Source: Bradyrhizobium symbiodeficiens (GTDB lineage Bacteria > Pseudomonadota > Alphaproteobacteria > Rhizobiales > Xanthobacteraceae). From it: a stretch of DNA of 64,000 bases. Position 1 is the first letter of the stretch, and the number at the start of each line of letters is the position of its first letter. The notes under the pieces were generated by a model, which was not told the DNA's origin, did not search any database, and saw only the letters and a list, made by a program, of their open reading frames with translations. This document shows, in pieces, positions 25,785-33,933 of this stretch. The stretch spans positions 1,676,501 to 1,740,500 of the forward strand of contig NZ_CP029427.2 of NCBI RefSeq assembly GCF_002266465.3, given 5' to 3'. The position numbers and the translations under genes are program-made.

Positions 25785-27248
25785 ATGCGCGTGAGGCGGG
25801 CCTTCCTGTGGGCTACGTTCGGACGATACATCGTTACGTTAATCAATGTCGCGGTCGCAATTGTCGTCGCAAGACTGATCGGACCTGCCGCCTTTGGCGT
25901 TTCAGTTCTCGGCAGCTCGGCTTTTGTCATCGCGGAGGCGCTGCGTGAACTGGGCGGAGGCGCCTATCTGGTTCAGCAGAAGGAGTTAACCCTCAAGAAG
26001 ATCCGTACGAGCATCACGACGAGTGCTCTTGTGTCGATCGCGATATCGTTTTGCCTGTACTTTGCAGCCACGCCGATAGCTTATCTTTACGGGCTGCCGG
26101 AGGTCGGCCCCTACATTGAGGTAGCGGCTATCGGATATCTTCTCGGTCCCTTCATTTTTCCGGCTTTTGCGCTCATGAGCCGCGAGATGGCCTTTGGGTC
26201 CTTTGCCTTGGTGAACACATCGATGTCCGTCGTCGGCGGGCTCACGGGCATATGCTTGGCGAAACTTGGCTTCGGTTACATTTCGCTGGCTTGGGCGACT
26301 GTTGCGTCCGCGGTTGTGGGAAGTGTTCTTTGCTTTTCTCTTCTGCCAGATCGCTCGATATATCTTCCGTCGTTGGGCGAATGGCGCGGAGTGCTGGGAT
26401 TTGGAACCTTTGATAGCGCGGCGGCCCTCATTGCAGCGGTTGGCGAGTATGCTGCCTATCTCGTCATCGGAAGGGCGCTGGACTCCGCGAGCGTGGGAAT
26501 CGCGCAGCGGGCGGTCCTGCTATCCGCGTTTCCAGAGCGCGTGATACTTGCGGGCGTCGGCGCAGTTGCGCTCCCGGTCTTTTCGAGAAGCGCGCGTGAA
26601 AAGTCCGACACGAAGACAATCTATCTTAATGCGCTTGAATTGATCACTGCGGCACATTGGCCGTGCTTGATCGTGCTGGGCGTTCTCGCGGCGCCGTTGG
26701 TCAGGTTGCTGCTTGGACCTCAATGGCTCGAGGTGGCGCCACTTGTGTCAGTCCTCTGCGTTGGCGCGGCTCTCTCGTTCGCCTGGACTCTCCAGTACCC
26801 AGTGCTCGTCGCGCTGGGAGCAGTCAGATCTTTACCGCTTCTGGTAGCTGGGCAGGCCATGCTTAATATCGCAGCCGTTGCCTTTGGCGCAGGTCATGGC
26901 CTCTTAGCGATCGCGTGGTGCCTGGTCGGCGTAGTGCCCCTGAGGGCCTTGATCGCCATTGCTGTGGTTCGCCAGTATTTGCCCTTCGGCTGGGCTGAAC
27001 TGTTCGTGGCGCTCCGAAAGAGTGCTGCTCTTGCAATCTTCAGCGCGCTCGGGCCAATCTATTTACTCATGACGCACGGCGGGTCGGAAGGCTTATCGAT
27101 GGAAGTGGGGGTGCTCAGTGTATTGCTGGCAGCCTCGGGATGGAGCGTCGGCTTGGCCCTCACGCGACATCCAATTCGTCACGAACTGGTCCGTGCAGCA
27201 ATGATGTTGAAACGGAGCCTTGAAGGACGGCTAAGTCGAACAAGCTAG
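25785..27248 (+). CDS. Wzx-like polysaccharide flippase
   Basis: This 487-residue protein has about 12-14 hydrophobic segments throughout. It starts MRVRRAFLWATFGRYIVTLI and has NVAVAIVVARLIGPAAFGVS and ELGGGAYLVQQKELT, typical of the MOP-superfamily oligosaccharide translocases (ExoT/Wzx/AmsL type). Such proteins move undecaprenyl-linked repeat units across the inner membrane. It sits next to the NRPS operon and upstream of glycosyltransferases, fitting a Wzx/Wzy-type exopolysaccharide route. No Wzy is visible in the window. Confidence 0.88.
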   Translation: MRVRRAFLWATFGRYIVTLINVAVAIVVARLIGPAAFGVSVLGSSAFVIAEALRELGGGAYLVQQKELTLKKIRTSITTSALVSIAISFCLYFAATPIAYLYGLPEVGPYIEVAAIGYLLGPFIFPAFALMSREMAFGSFALVNTSMSVVGGLTGICLAKLGFGYISLAWATVASAVVGSVLCFSLLPDRSIYLPSLGEWRGVLGFGTFDSAAALIAAVGEYAAYLVIGRALDSASVGIAQRAVLLSAFPERVILAGVGAVALPVFSRSAREKSDTKTIYLNALELITAAHWPCLIVLGVLAAPLVRLLLGPQWLEVAPLVSVLCVGAALSFAWTLQYPVLVALGAVRSLPLLVAGQAMLNIAAVAFGAGHGLLAIAWCLVGVVPLRALIAIAVVRQYLPFGWAELFVALRKSAALAIFSALGPIYLLMTHGGSEGLSMEVGVLSVLLAASGWSVGLALTRHPIRHELVRAAMMLKRSLEGRLSRTS

Positions 27249-27275
27249 ATGGAATGTGCTGTTACGACTCATCGA

Positions 27276-27312
27276 GATGCGCAACCCGCATCCGAGATGC
27301 ACAACTCGCATC
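27276..27312. terminator. Two tandem hairpins in a convergent gap
   Basis: GATGCG-CAACC-CGCATC (27276-27292) is followed by GATGC-ACAACTC-GCATC (27296-27312), two related small hairpins in the short gap between the converging flippase and small-protein genes. They are a plausible shared terminator, though no T-tract is present. Confidence 0.4.
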
Positions 27313-27324
27313 AGCTGGGTCGAT

Positions 27325-27531
27325 TCAAGCGCGGTGAATAGCGCGATGTAGAAACCGAGTCGGCCGGGGGTCCGGTTTCGCTACGCTGGGTTCGTCGCCA
27401 GACAATATGGTCACTTGCTGCTTACGGCCCGACACGGGGCGAGCAATCATCGCACTGGCATAAATCGCCAACGCGAGCGCAGCGGTCAGCAACGCACTCA
27501 CGAACAAAAGCAGAAGCCATATGACTGACAT
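27325..27531 (-). CDS. Small single-pass membrane protein (68 aa)
   Basis: MSVIWLLLLFVSALLTAALA begins a single long N-terminal membrane helix (about 2-30). A polar, basic tail follows with RPVSGRKQQ and PDPRPTRFLHR. GAGGGG stands about 6 bases before the start at 27531; a longer in-frame extension upstream is rejected. It converges with the flippase gene. No family was recognised. Its place beside a flippase could mean a role in polysaccharide export, but nothing in the sequence shows it. Confidence 0.55.
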   Translation of the reverse strand: MSVIWLLLLFVSALLTAALALAIYASAMIARPVSGRKQQVTILSGDEPSVAKPDPRPTRFLHRAIHRA

Positions 27532-27995
27532 TCGGTTCCCCTCGAAACGAGCCCGCATGGCGCACCGACCGCCCGCCAGCATTCGGTAACGAATACCAGC
27601 AAGACTCATCCACCACCCCACGATGAATCGTGGAACCCAAATCTGGCGACTTCTAGGCGCGATGAACGCTAAACAGTCGACTAACGGTCGGATGCAAAAT
27701 TGGTTCAAACTTATTAACGTTGAGTTCCGCCAGCGTCGCGAAATTGCGGGAACTACGGGGCTGGGAACTGCGTACCGGAGCGGGAGTCGAGCAAGTCTAA
27801 TTGAGATTCTTGGCTTCCTCAATGAGTGGTTGTAGCCGTGTTCCCGGCTCTTGTTCCGTTCAAAATAAAACGCAGGGGATGCGTTCCGTCTTGAGGCGTA
27901 GTGCGTGCATGAGGTGAATTTCGTCGGTCAACCTACGTTGAGTGGGGCCAATCCTAAGTTCACATACCCTACAAAGTAGGCCGCGACATGTTTGT
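27532..27995. other. Intergenic, nothing recognised
   Basis: Several short frames overlap here, but none has a convincing start or similarity. Confidence 0.4.
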
Positions 27996-28304
27996 CTATT
28001 TCGCCGAGCACCAGCGGTTGGGAACATCGCGCGCAACTGCACGGTAGCTCCAGGAACCGAAGGGACTTACGACCGCCTCATTGAAGAATGTGGCGGTCAT
28101 GACGGTCGGATAGCTAAGGCGTTCACCGACGATCGGGCAGCTCGCATAAACCGGATGATTGAAGTTGGTGTAGTTAGGGCCCCAAGAATAAGCAAAGGTC
28201 CCCCCGTAATTGCTCGCTCGCCGTCCCTTCGCGTCTGCGGAGGCCGTTAGAGCGAGCACGATAATGGCTACAATTCCGGCCAAACGGGCGGCTGAATTGT
28301 TCAT
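27996..28304 (-). CDS. Small secreted protein (102 aa)
   Basis: MNNSAARLAGIVAIIVLALT with a following SADAKG is a clear Sec signal peptide, with cleavage likely after ADA. The mature part (about 78 residues) is rich in Tyr, Trp and Asn and has two Cys (YASCPIVGE and NRWCSAK) that could form a disulfide. AAGGGG stands upstream of the ATG at 28304. The upstream in-frame Met at 28346 is not preferred. It is of a Bradyrhizobium-type secreted hypothetical kind; the function is unknown. Confidence 0.7.
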   Translation of the reverse strand: MNNSAARLAGIVAIIVLALTASADAKGRRASNYGGTFAYSWGPNYTNFNHPVYASCPIVGERLSYPTVMTATFFNEAVVSPFGSWSYRAVARDVPNRWCSAK

Positions 28305-28599
28305 CAAATCCCCTTTCCTGATGAGATGAGTAGGTGAACGCGGCAACGGTGGCCCAATTTGGCATATTACCGCAGTTTAGCAGACTCCGCGATTTGTCTT
28401 TCTGTTTTCTTGATTGATCGAGGCTTGCCTGTCCCGGCCCTTGGTGTCGTGGGCCGATCCGTGTGGCGGAATCGCCCTCCGAAGCTCAGGCGAAAACTCC
28501 AATTCCAGCGCTCAGGTAGTTCCCGGTTTGTTTCAAACGAGGTTGCGTTGCTTCGCATGCCCATAATATATTTAATTATTTAAATTGGATGATTTGAAA

Positions 28600-29313
28600 A
28601 TGTATATCGCTGGCGGAGCGCTCCTGGTCGCTGGAGTTTTACTATGTATTTCAGTCGCTTGGGCTGCGTCGGGCTTCGTGCTGATGGGCTGCGGACTTAT
28701 CTGCTTCCTGATCGCAGATAGACGAAAAAGAGCACGGGAAATTCAGCTGGCAGCAACGTCGGCTCTGACGGATCCCTTTATTGGTGGCTCACCCACTCCG
28801 ACACAAAGGGGTGAGGACCCGCAGCAAGAACAGAGTTGGCAGCTGCTGATGGACGCAGACCCTGATCTTGAAAGGATCGCCACGATCCTTGCAGGATTTG
28901 GACGGAGATATGTCGACCAATTGGCCACCGTGTACACAGTATTCGACAGGAAGGACTTTCTGCCCATCATACTTGAGATGATTATCAGCGCCGACAAGTC
29001 ATTGAGCGAGGCGCTGGCAGGGCAATCCGACTTTGGGACCCACTATCATGACCCCATCCGCGAGGCTGCGATTGAGGAAACACCGCAGGTTTGGTCGGCC
29101 AGGGCAGACGAAGGCGAGATGTCAGTCCAACCGCGCGTATTGCATTGCGACCGCGATGAACCGCTGGCTGCAGATATTGCCGTCGGTGCATCTGATCCTG
29201 AAACGCCCGACCTTGATGACGAAGACAGTCTCAGGAAATTGTTTGACAAACTGCTCGTTGACAAAAAGGTCGTGGATACCTTTGGTGCTCCGCCCGAACT
29301 GAGCAGCCGGTGA
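28600..29313 (+). CDS. Membrane protein of unknown function (237 aa)
   Basis: The start at ATG 28600 gives MYIAGGALLVAGVLLCISVA and two closely spaced membrane helices (about 2-40). A basic RRKRARE stop-transfer follows, then a long soluble, acidic cytoplasmic part with DPDLERIATILAGFGRRYVD and a C-terminal DEDSLRKLFDKLLVDKK helix. A TTG at 28585 would add five residues. The upstream 40 bases are AT-rich. No known domain was recognised. It lies between secreted and acyltransferase genes and is probably transcribed alone. Confidence 0.65.
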   Translation: MYIAGGALLVAGVLLCISVAWAASGFVLMGCGLICFLIADRRKRAREIQLAATSALTDPFIGGSPTPTQRGEDPQQEQSWQLLMDADPDLERIATILAGFGRRYVDQLATVYTVFDRKDFLPIILEMIISADKSLSEALAGQSDFGTHYHDPIREAAIEETPQVWSARADEGEMSVQPRVLHCDRDEPLAADIAVGASDPETPDLDDEDSLRKLFDKLLVDKKVVDTFGAPPELSSR

Positions 29314-29444
29314 TGTTGTAGCCGGTCAAGCACCGATGTCGCGGCCGGAAGTCGAAAAAGGACGATTGGCCCCGGGCGTCAAACGCGGCGAGTGCTCGCC
29401 GGCGGCGAAGGCATTGTCGATGTGACGCGCGTTTACGTCGACCC

Positions 29445-30560
29445 TTATGGCAGCACCTTGAGGGCACCCCGTCGCCAAATTTCAGATTTTGCGGCGAGCT
29501 GGCTGCGCACCGATGTTGTTGACTGAACGATGTCATGAAGGACGATTTCAGCGGGAAGCCAGCGCAACTTCGATTGATCTTTGCCCGTCGAGAGATTGAG
29601 CCGCCGGAAACCGTGCTCAATCGACCATTTCATGATTTCAACGACGAGAGTCGTCATTACTCCGTATTTCTTCCAGGCAGGGTCGAAACCAGAGAAGTAG
29701 AGATATAAGTCTCTATCGAGGACAAAGGCGATCCGCGATGCAACAACAGCTCCGTTGACTTCGAGCTCGAAGAAGCGAACGAGACCGCGTGATCCAAGCG
29801 CGTTGATGACTTCATTCAAAAACTTGCGGCTCTGGCTTGTCTGAAAGTTGTCGCGATGCTGCCTCATGTCGGCTGCGGACGACCGAGCCTGGTGAAGACG
29901 AAAGAAGCGGCTCAGATTTTCATCGATGTTCGAGTCCTCCGCCAAGCGAAGCGATGGCTTGTGTCCATCGCGATCAAGGAACTCGTATCCCTTCCGGATG
30001 CTCTTGCGGGTGTTGTTGGAAAGTGTTGCGTGAAGGTCTCCCCAGCGGTCGGGCAAATCGACGATATAGTCAGGGAGTAGACGTTCGGTTCTTAGCTGAT
30101 GGCTGGGAAGTTGGTCAATTGAACTCGAATGGATGCCACTCCACTTCAACAAGTCCCAATCTTGTTCCCGTTCACTGAAGTGCTTTGCAAGAGAATGTAG
30201 CGCGTCTTTTTGTCGTTCAGCCTTACATACTATACCACGGACTTCGGTGAGACTCGGATCGGTGCCAAAGAACTGAACCTTGCACATACGGATCGGGCCA
30301 AAGCCTGGCTCGAACGTCCGCATCAACGGAGCGACCGCAACGAGTTCGCCGTCCTCCTCCCGGACCTGGTGCAAGAAAAACTCGTCACGCCTCAGCAGTC
30401 CAGAACGTGCGAAGTGCTTCCACCAAAGTTCGTTCCATATTGGCGAAGTAAACGGGGTTCGAGGTTCCAAACTGCAGTCAAGGCGCTCCCACTCTTGCCG
30501 CAGCGGGCCGAACGCCTCCGAAAGCGATACTCTGCTGACAATTAGCGGTGTTTTCGTCAT
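29445..30560 (-). CDS. GNAT-fold acyltransferase, BioF2/CelD/FemAB-like
   Basis: This 371-residue protein has the Acetyltransf_6 type layout: an N-terminal half with FTSPIWNELWWKHFARSG, a middle with NTRKSIRKGYEFLDRDG, and the characteristic end YLYFSGFDPAWKKYGVMTTL and GFRRLNLSTGKDQSKLRW. Such proteins occur in cellulose and EPS loci and are thought to transfer acyl or aminoacyl groups to sugars or peptides. It follows the GT2 gene (30573-31403) by 12 bases on the same strand, so the two form an operon. The substrate is unknown; an EPS repeat unit or a peptide are both possible. Confidence 0.82.
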   Translation of the reverse strand: MTKTPLIVSRVSLSEAFGPLRQEWERLDCSLEPRTPFTSPIWNELWWKHFARSGLLRRDEFFLHQVREEDGELVAVAPLMRTFEPGFGPIRMCKVQFFGTDPSLTEVRGIVCKAERQKDALHSLAKHFSEREQDWDLLKWSGIHSSSIDQLPSHQLRTERLLPDYIVDLPDRWGDLHATLSNNTRKSIRKGYEFLDRDGHKPSLRLAEDSNIDENLSRFFRLHQARSSAADMRQHRDNFQTSQSRKFLNEVINALGSRGLVRFFELEVNGAVVASRIAFVLDRDLYLYFSGFDPAWKKYGVMTTLVVEIMKWSIEHGFRRLNLSTGKDQSKLRWLPAEIVLHDIVQSTTSVRSQLAAKSEIWRRGALKVLP

Positions 30561-30572
30561 GAAATTGTTAGC

Positions 30573-31403
30573 TCACACAAACTTTAATACCGAACGAGCA
30601 AATAGCTTCATTACGTAAAATTCAAGGCGGCCCCACGTCGACTTATACCTTGCGTTGGTCCGGGATTGAGCCGCGCGAAGATCGTCGAGATCCGATTGGG
30701 TGAGTTCGGGGGCGTGCATGAGCGAGGGGCTTCCGATGCGATATTTAAGTCCAACTCTATCGAGAAAGCACACGTCAAATTGCCGCATCGCTCTCGAATA
30801 CAGATCGACGTCCTCGCGAAGGCGGAGGTGAGGATCAAACCCCTCGAGTTGTTCAACGCATTGGCGACGCATGATACCCGCGCTGCATACCATCAAGGCC
30901 CAATGAAACATCAGACAAGCCGCAAAAGCCCGTCGCGAGTGAAGACGTTGACAGAAGTTGGCGAGCGCGGCCGCTTTCTCAAAGTACTCTTTTTCGCGCT
31001 GCAGCTGGGTCGCTGAACAGCTGCCGAATGGATCAATTCGGCAAAAAACAACACCTACGTTCGGATGCTTCTCAAAGGTTGCCTTGACAGCGGCATAGTG
31101 CCCGGCCGGAATAATGTCGTCATCATCGAGAAAGTGCACGAAGTCTCCGCGGCCGCGGGGCCAGCCGAGGTTTCTCACCGCACTGGGAAAGCCGCCAGTG
31201 GGCTTGGGATTCGCCAAATAAGATACTCGCGGATCGGAAAGGCTTGAGACGACCGACGCCGCAGACTGCTCGGGGCTATCATCAACGACGACAATTTCGA
31301 TCTCGACTTCGACCTGCGCGAGCACGCTGGAGATGGCCTCGCGGAGCTCCGTCGGGCGCCGGAACGTAGGAATGACGACCGTGAAATCGACGGATTTCAC
31401 CAT
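30573..31403 (-). CDS. Glycosyltransferase family 2
   Basis: This 276-residue cytosolic protein has an N-terminal GT-A fold: FTVVIPTFRRPTELREAISS, IEIVVVDDSPEQS and the DXD-containing FVHFLDDDDIIPAG that binds nucleotide-sugar and metal. Later come GFDPHLRLREDVDLYSRA, containing the acidic catalytic-base region. No membrane helix is present, so it acts as a repeat-unit transferase. It is the first gene of a two-gene operon with the acyltransferase. Sugar specificity cannot be read. Confidence 0.9.
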   Translation of the reverse strand: MVKSVDFTVVIPTFRRPTELREAISSVLAQVEVEIEIVVVDDSPEQSAASVVSSLSDPRVSYLANPKPTGGFPSAVRNLGWPRGRGDFVHFLDDDDIIPAGHYAAVKATFEKHPNVGVVFCRIDPFGSCSATQLQREKEYFEKAAALANFCQRLHSRRAFAACLMFHWALMVCSAGIMRRQCVEQLEGFDPHLRLREDVDLYSRAMRQFDVCFLDRVGLKYRIGSPSLMHAPELTQSDLDDLRAAQSRTNARYKSTWGRLEFYVMKLFARSVLKFV

Positions 31404-31872
31404 TCATCACCAGAATTTGAGAAATATGAAAAAGCACACATTGAAATACGGATTAGTATCATGATCGAGAGCTGCTTTATAGGCTCAAATTTGCCTTCAT
31501 GGGTTAATGCTCGATACTCGAGGTGCAAGGCAGCCGGACCCAAGAACCGCGCGAAGCTGAATTGCGCGAAGCATGCTCGACCATTTGCCGAGCGGGGGCC
31601 TAGACCCAGTTGAGGCAGACCGGATCTCTCCGAAGCTCGCAGATTCTGGTCCCGTGCTCGTCGCCCTCGACCTGCGTCGGCTAGGATGTCATTGGTCTTG
31701 CACCTTGCTCGCGGGCTTGGCCACGACAATTAGACGATGAAGTTAATTCCAGGGGCCAGGGAGGCCCTCGTCCGCCTCCCTGAGGAAAGAAGTTGCGCAG
31801 AGGTGACAAGCCGGTCCCGACTGGCAAGTTCTGCAAAAAAGTGTAGGATTAGTGTACTGCGAGGAGGCAATT
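31404..31872. other. Divergent intergenic region with a strong hairpin
   Basis: No gene is supported. The left end next to the GT2 start is AT-rich and likely carries its promoter. The hairpin at 31757-31782 is listed separately. GAGGAGG for the next gene is at the right end. Confidence 0.45.
31757..31782. terminator. Perfect 9-bp-stem hairpin
   Basis: CAGGGAGGC, loop CCTCGTCC, GCCTCCCTG form a perfect 9-bp GC-rich stem. There is no T-run on either side. It lies 90 bases before the secreted-protein start, so it may be a terminator of unseen upstream transcription or a structure in the 5' leader. Confidence 0.4.
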
Positions 31873-32187
31873 ATGCGACTGGTTCTTGTTCTGCTCTTCA
31901 TGACTACATCGGCAGCTTACGCGCAGAACTGCCAGCAAGGTTATTATCCGTGCGGGCAGAGCGAGCTCTCGAGCGGACGCAACGGGGGCACCACGAACTG
32001 GAGCGATGGAGACGTCTCCCGGCGCTTTGGAAGCACGTCCTACAACAGCAATGGGACGACCTTCCAGACCTATGGCAACAACACGTACTTCGACAATGGC
32101 GCGACGGCGCAGTCGTATGGGAATACGACCGTTTTCAGCAATGGTCGCTCCTGCCAGCGTTTTGGAAATAATCTGTTCTGTAACTGA
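31873..32187 (+). CDS. Small secreted protein with Asn/Gly/Tyr-rich repeats (104 aa)
   Basis: MRLVLVLLFMTTSAAYAQNC is a signal peptide with cleavage after AYA. The mature part is built of short repeats like GTTFQTYGNNTYFDNGATAQ and NTTVFSNG, ending in GRSCQRFGNNLFCN. GAGGAGG stands a few bases before the start, a very strong site. Similar small secreted proteins are common in Bradyrhizobium, as I remember. The four Cys may form disulfides. The repeats suggest a surface or matrix role; the function is not known. Confidence 0.75.
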   Translation: MRLVLVLLFMTTSAAYAQNCQQGYYPCGQSELSSGRNGGTTNWSDGDVSRRFGSTSYNSNGTTFQTYGNNTYFDNGATAQSYGNTTVFSNGRSCQRFGNNLFCN

Positions 32188-32262
32188 GTTAATTGGGTTG
32201 GGTAGTTTGAGCGCGCCCATGTGTGGGGCAGGCATAAAGCTCGCCCCGTAGATGGGGAGTTT

Positions 32263-32523
32263 ATGACAGATAGCGATCGCTTCTTCGATTTTCCTTATGT
32301 CTACCGCTGGGCCTATAAGGGCCGGCAAGGGCAGCGTTGCCGCGTACTGGCGGTCGGAACACTGTACGCCTGCCTTGTCGAGTTTCCGGATGGTTTCAAG
32401 ATGGTGAGTACGACCAATGCATTGAAGGAAGCAGAGATTCCTTCTCCAATGACGCCAAGCAAGACCGCGACTACAATGCTGTCGCCAGGTAATCTCACGG
32501 CTGACGAGATCAATGGACTTTAG
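32263..32523 (+). CDS. Small conserved-type hypothetical protein (86 aa)
   Basis: The start MTDSDRFFDFPYVYRWAYKG at 32263 is preceded by GGGGAG 5 bases away. The first 55 residues look like a compact beta-rich fold (RCRVLAVGTLYACLVEFPDG). The rest is a Thr/Pro/Ser-rich tail ending in ADEINGL. No signal peptide is present, so it is probably cytosolic. It lies 75 bases after the secreted protein and may be co-transcribed. The family is not recognised. Confidence 0.65.
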   Translation: MTDSDRFFDFPYVYRWAYKGRQGQRCRVLAVGTLYACLVEFPDGFKMVSTTNALKEAEIPSPMTPSKTATTMLSPGNLTADEINGL

Positions 32524-32769
32524 GTTCGGCTGCGAGTTGGTGATTTGGCCGGCAAGTCCCTGCGAAAAACCGCTGCCTGCGTTGCCAGACTGGTTCGCAC
32601 GGGCTTGGGCCGGGTGCCGCGAGCGATGCTTCGATTAGGTATCCCTCGCGAAGGCGTTTGCTCGCACTCAATTTGGCCGTGCCGAGCATCAAATCGCAGC
32701 TAATGAAATATTAACTATACTTTGGGATGAATTAATTCGTTCCACCAATGACCGTTCCCGGGGTCCACG

Positions 32770-33159
32770 ATGGCCAGGCGTTTCGTCTTCGTGCTAGCCG
32801 CAGCCTTGTCCCTCTGGGGATGTTGTAGGGAGTCAGGAAGCTTCAGTCCTCATTCTGTACGTGCAGTCTCGAACTGGGATGGCTTGGCGCCAGCGCCCGA
32901 TCAGGGCCGCATTCCTCGCCGACACGGTGATATCGGCAGCGCAAGAGCCCGGGCTATAGACGCGCAGCAGATTGCTGCGGAAGCTGATCCTTCTGATCAA
33001 AACCTTTCCAAGCTTAGGCGATATTCCAAGGAGTGGGTCGCTGCTTTTGACGCTTCGAATCGAGCCGCAGATGAAAGGCTGAATCAGAAGCTTGTCATTT
33101 GCCGCGGTTGTCTGTCTCCCGAAATAAATGACCCAACTGGATCGATCGTTTCGCGTTAG
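32770..33159 (+). CDS. Small putative lipoprotein (129 aa)
   Basis: MARRFVFVLAAALSLWGCCR has a basic start, hydrophobic core and a lipobox-like LWGC, so Cys18 could be lipidated. The mature part is polar and helical, with ADPSDQNLSKLRRYSKEWVA and a late CRGC pair. The ribosome binding site is not strong. It is probably anchored in the inner or outer membrane. No domain was recognised. Confidence 0.6.
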   Translation: MARRFVFVLAAALSLWGCCRESGSFSPHSVRAVSNWDGLAPAPDQGRIPRRHGDIGSARARAIDAQQIAAEADPSDQNLSKLRRYSKEWVAAFDASNRAADERLNQKLVICRGCLSPEINDPTGSIVSR

Positions 33160-33478
33160 CCTGCATGTCAAGGTTGCAGCTCGGCGACCGGCTGCGCAGC
33201 CTTGTGTCGCTTCGTCGCCGCACGCGTTGAGGCGTGCGCCTCCAGCGCGAACGCGTCATCTGACACGCAACGCAAGCTGAAACTCGCTTCCATTGGTATC
33301 GCCTCGCGCGGTCAGTGAGTCTTGTCTGATCAAGGGACTTCGGGTTTTGGTTTGTCATTTCTAAACCACGAAGATCGGCCAACGGGAGCCAGTTAGGCAT
33401 TTGCCAACCCGATCGCTGTTAACGGGAACAGGCCATCATTTGAATCCGCAATGGGCATTCATAAAATGGAGTTCCGCA
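33160..33478. other. Intergenic, nothing recognised
   Basis: No gene is supported on either strand. The region lies between the lipoprotein and the PilZ pseudogene. Confidence 0.45.
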
Positions 33479-33780
33479 ATGGACAGGCGCAGAGCAAAGC
33501 GTGCGAAGACCTATCAGCACGCAAAAAATGTCGGTTGATCGCGACGGTTTCGATCTTTGCGTCGTCCACGGCCGCACCGACCGTGGCCTTTGTATTGAAC
33601 TGGAGTTCGGTGCTGACTGCCTGCCCAATGCATTCGAAACTGAGCTTTGAGAGGTTTCGGACAAGCCATGCCTGCAAGGTCATCTGGCGCGACGACCGAA
33701 GCGCTGGAATAGAATTTTGTGCTGCTCCACCCGCGTCATTGCGGAAGCGCAGAGCTGCGCTGAGAGTGGTTGGAGGCTGA
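33479..33780 (+). pseudogene. PilZ-domain protein pseudogene
   Basis: Three frames in succession make up one PilZ-like protein: MDRRRAKRAKTYQHAKN from 33479; then VDRDGFDLCVVHGRTDRG and LCIELEFGADCLPNAFE (frame of 33528, stop 33648); then LSFERFRTSHACKVIWRDDR and SAGIEF in the third frame to 33780. PilZ domains of this short rhizobial type bind cyclic-di-GMP. Two frameshifts destroy it. Its position next to the EPS sugar transferase suggests a lost c-di-GMP control of the locus. Confidence 0.75.
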
Positions 33781-33933
33781 CCAGTCGTTCAATTGCTGCA
33801 GTAACGGGCGAGAATTGTTGTCACATAGGTCCGATTGTCCGGAAGGGCTCCTCCCGCAGAAGCTCACTCGATCGGAGTACGAATTCCGCGGTGACGCGGA
33901 TGCGGAGAGAGTCTTCAGCTACGCTGCTTCGCG

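Noticed and set aside
31397..31729. Minus-strand frame upstream of the GT2 gene
   Set aside because: It overlaps the GT2 start, has no domain, and spans a likely promoter region.
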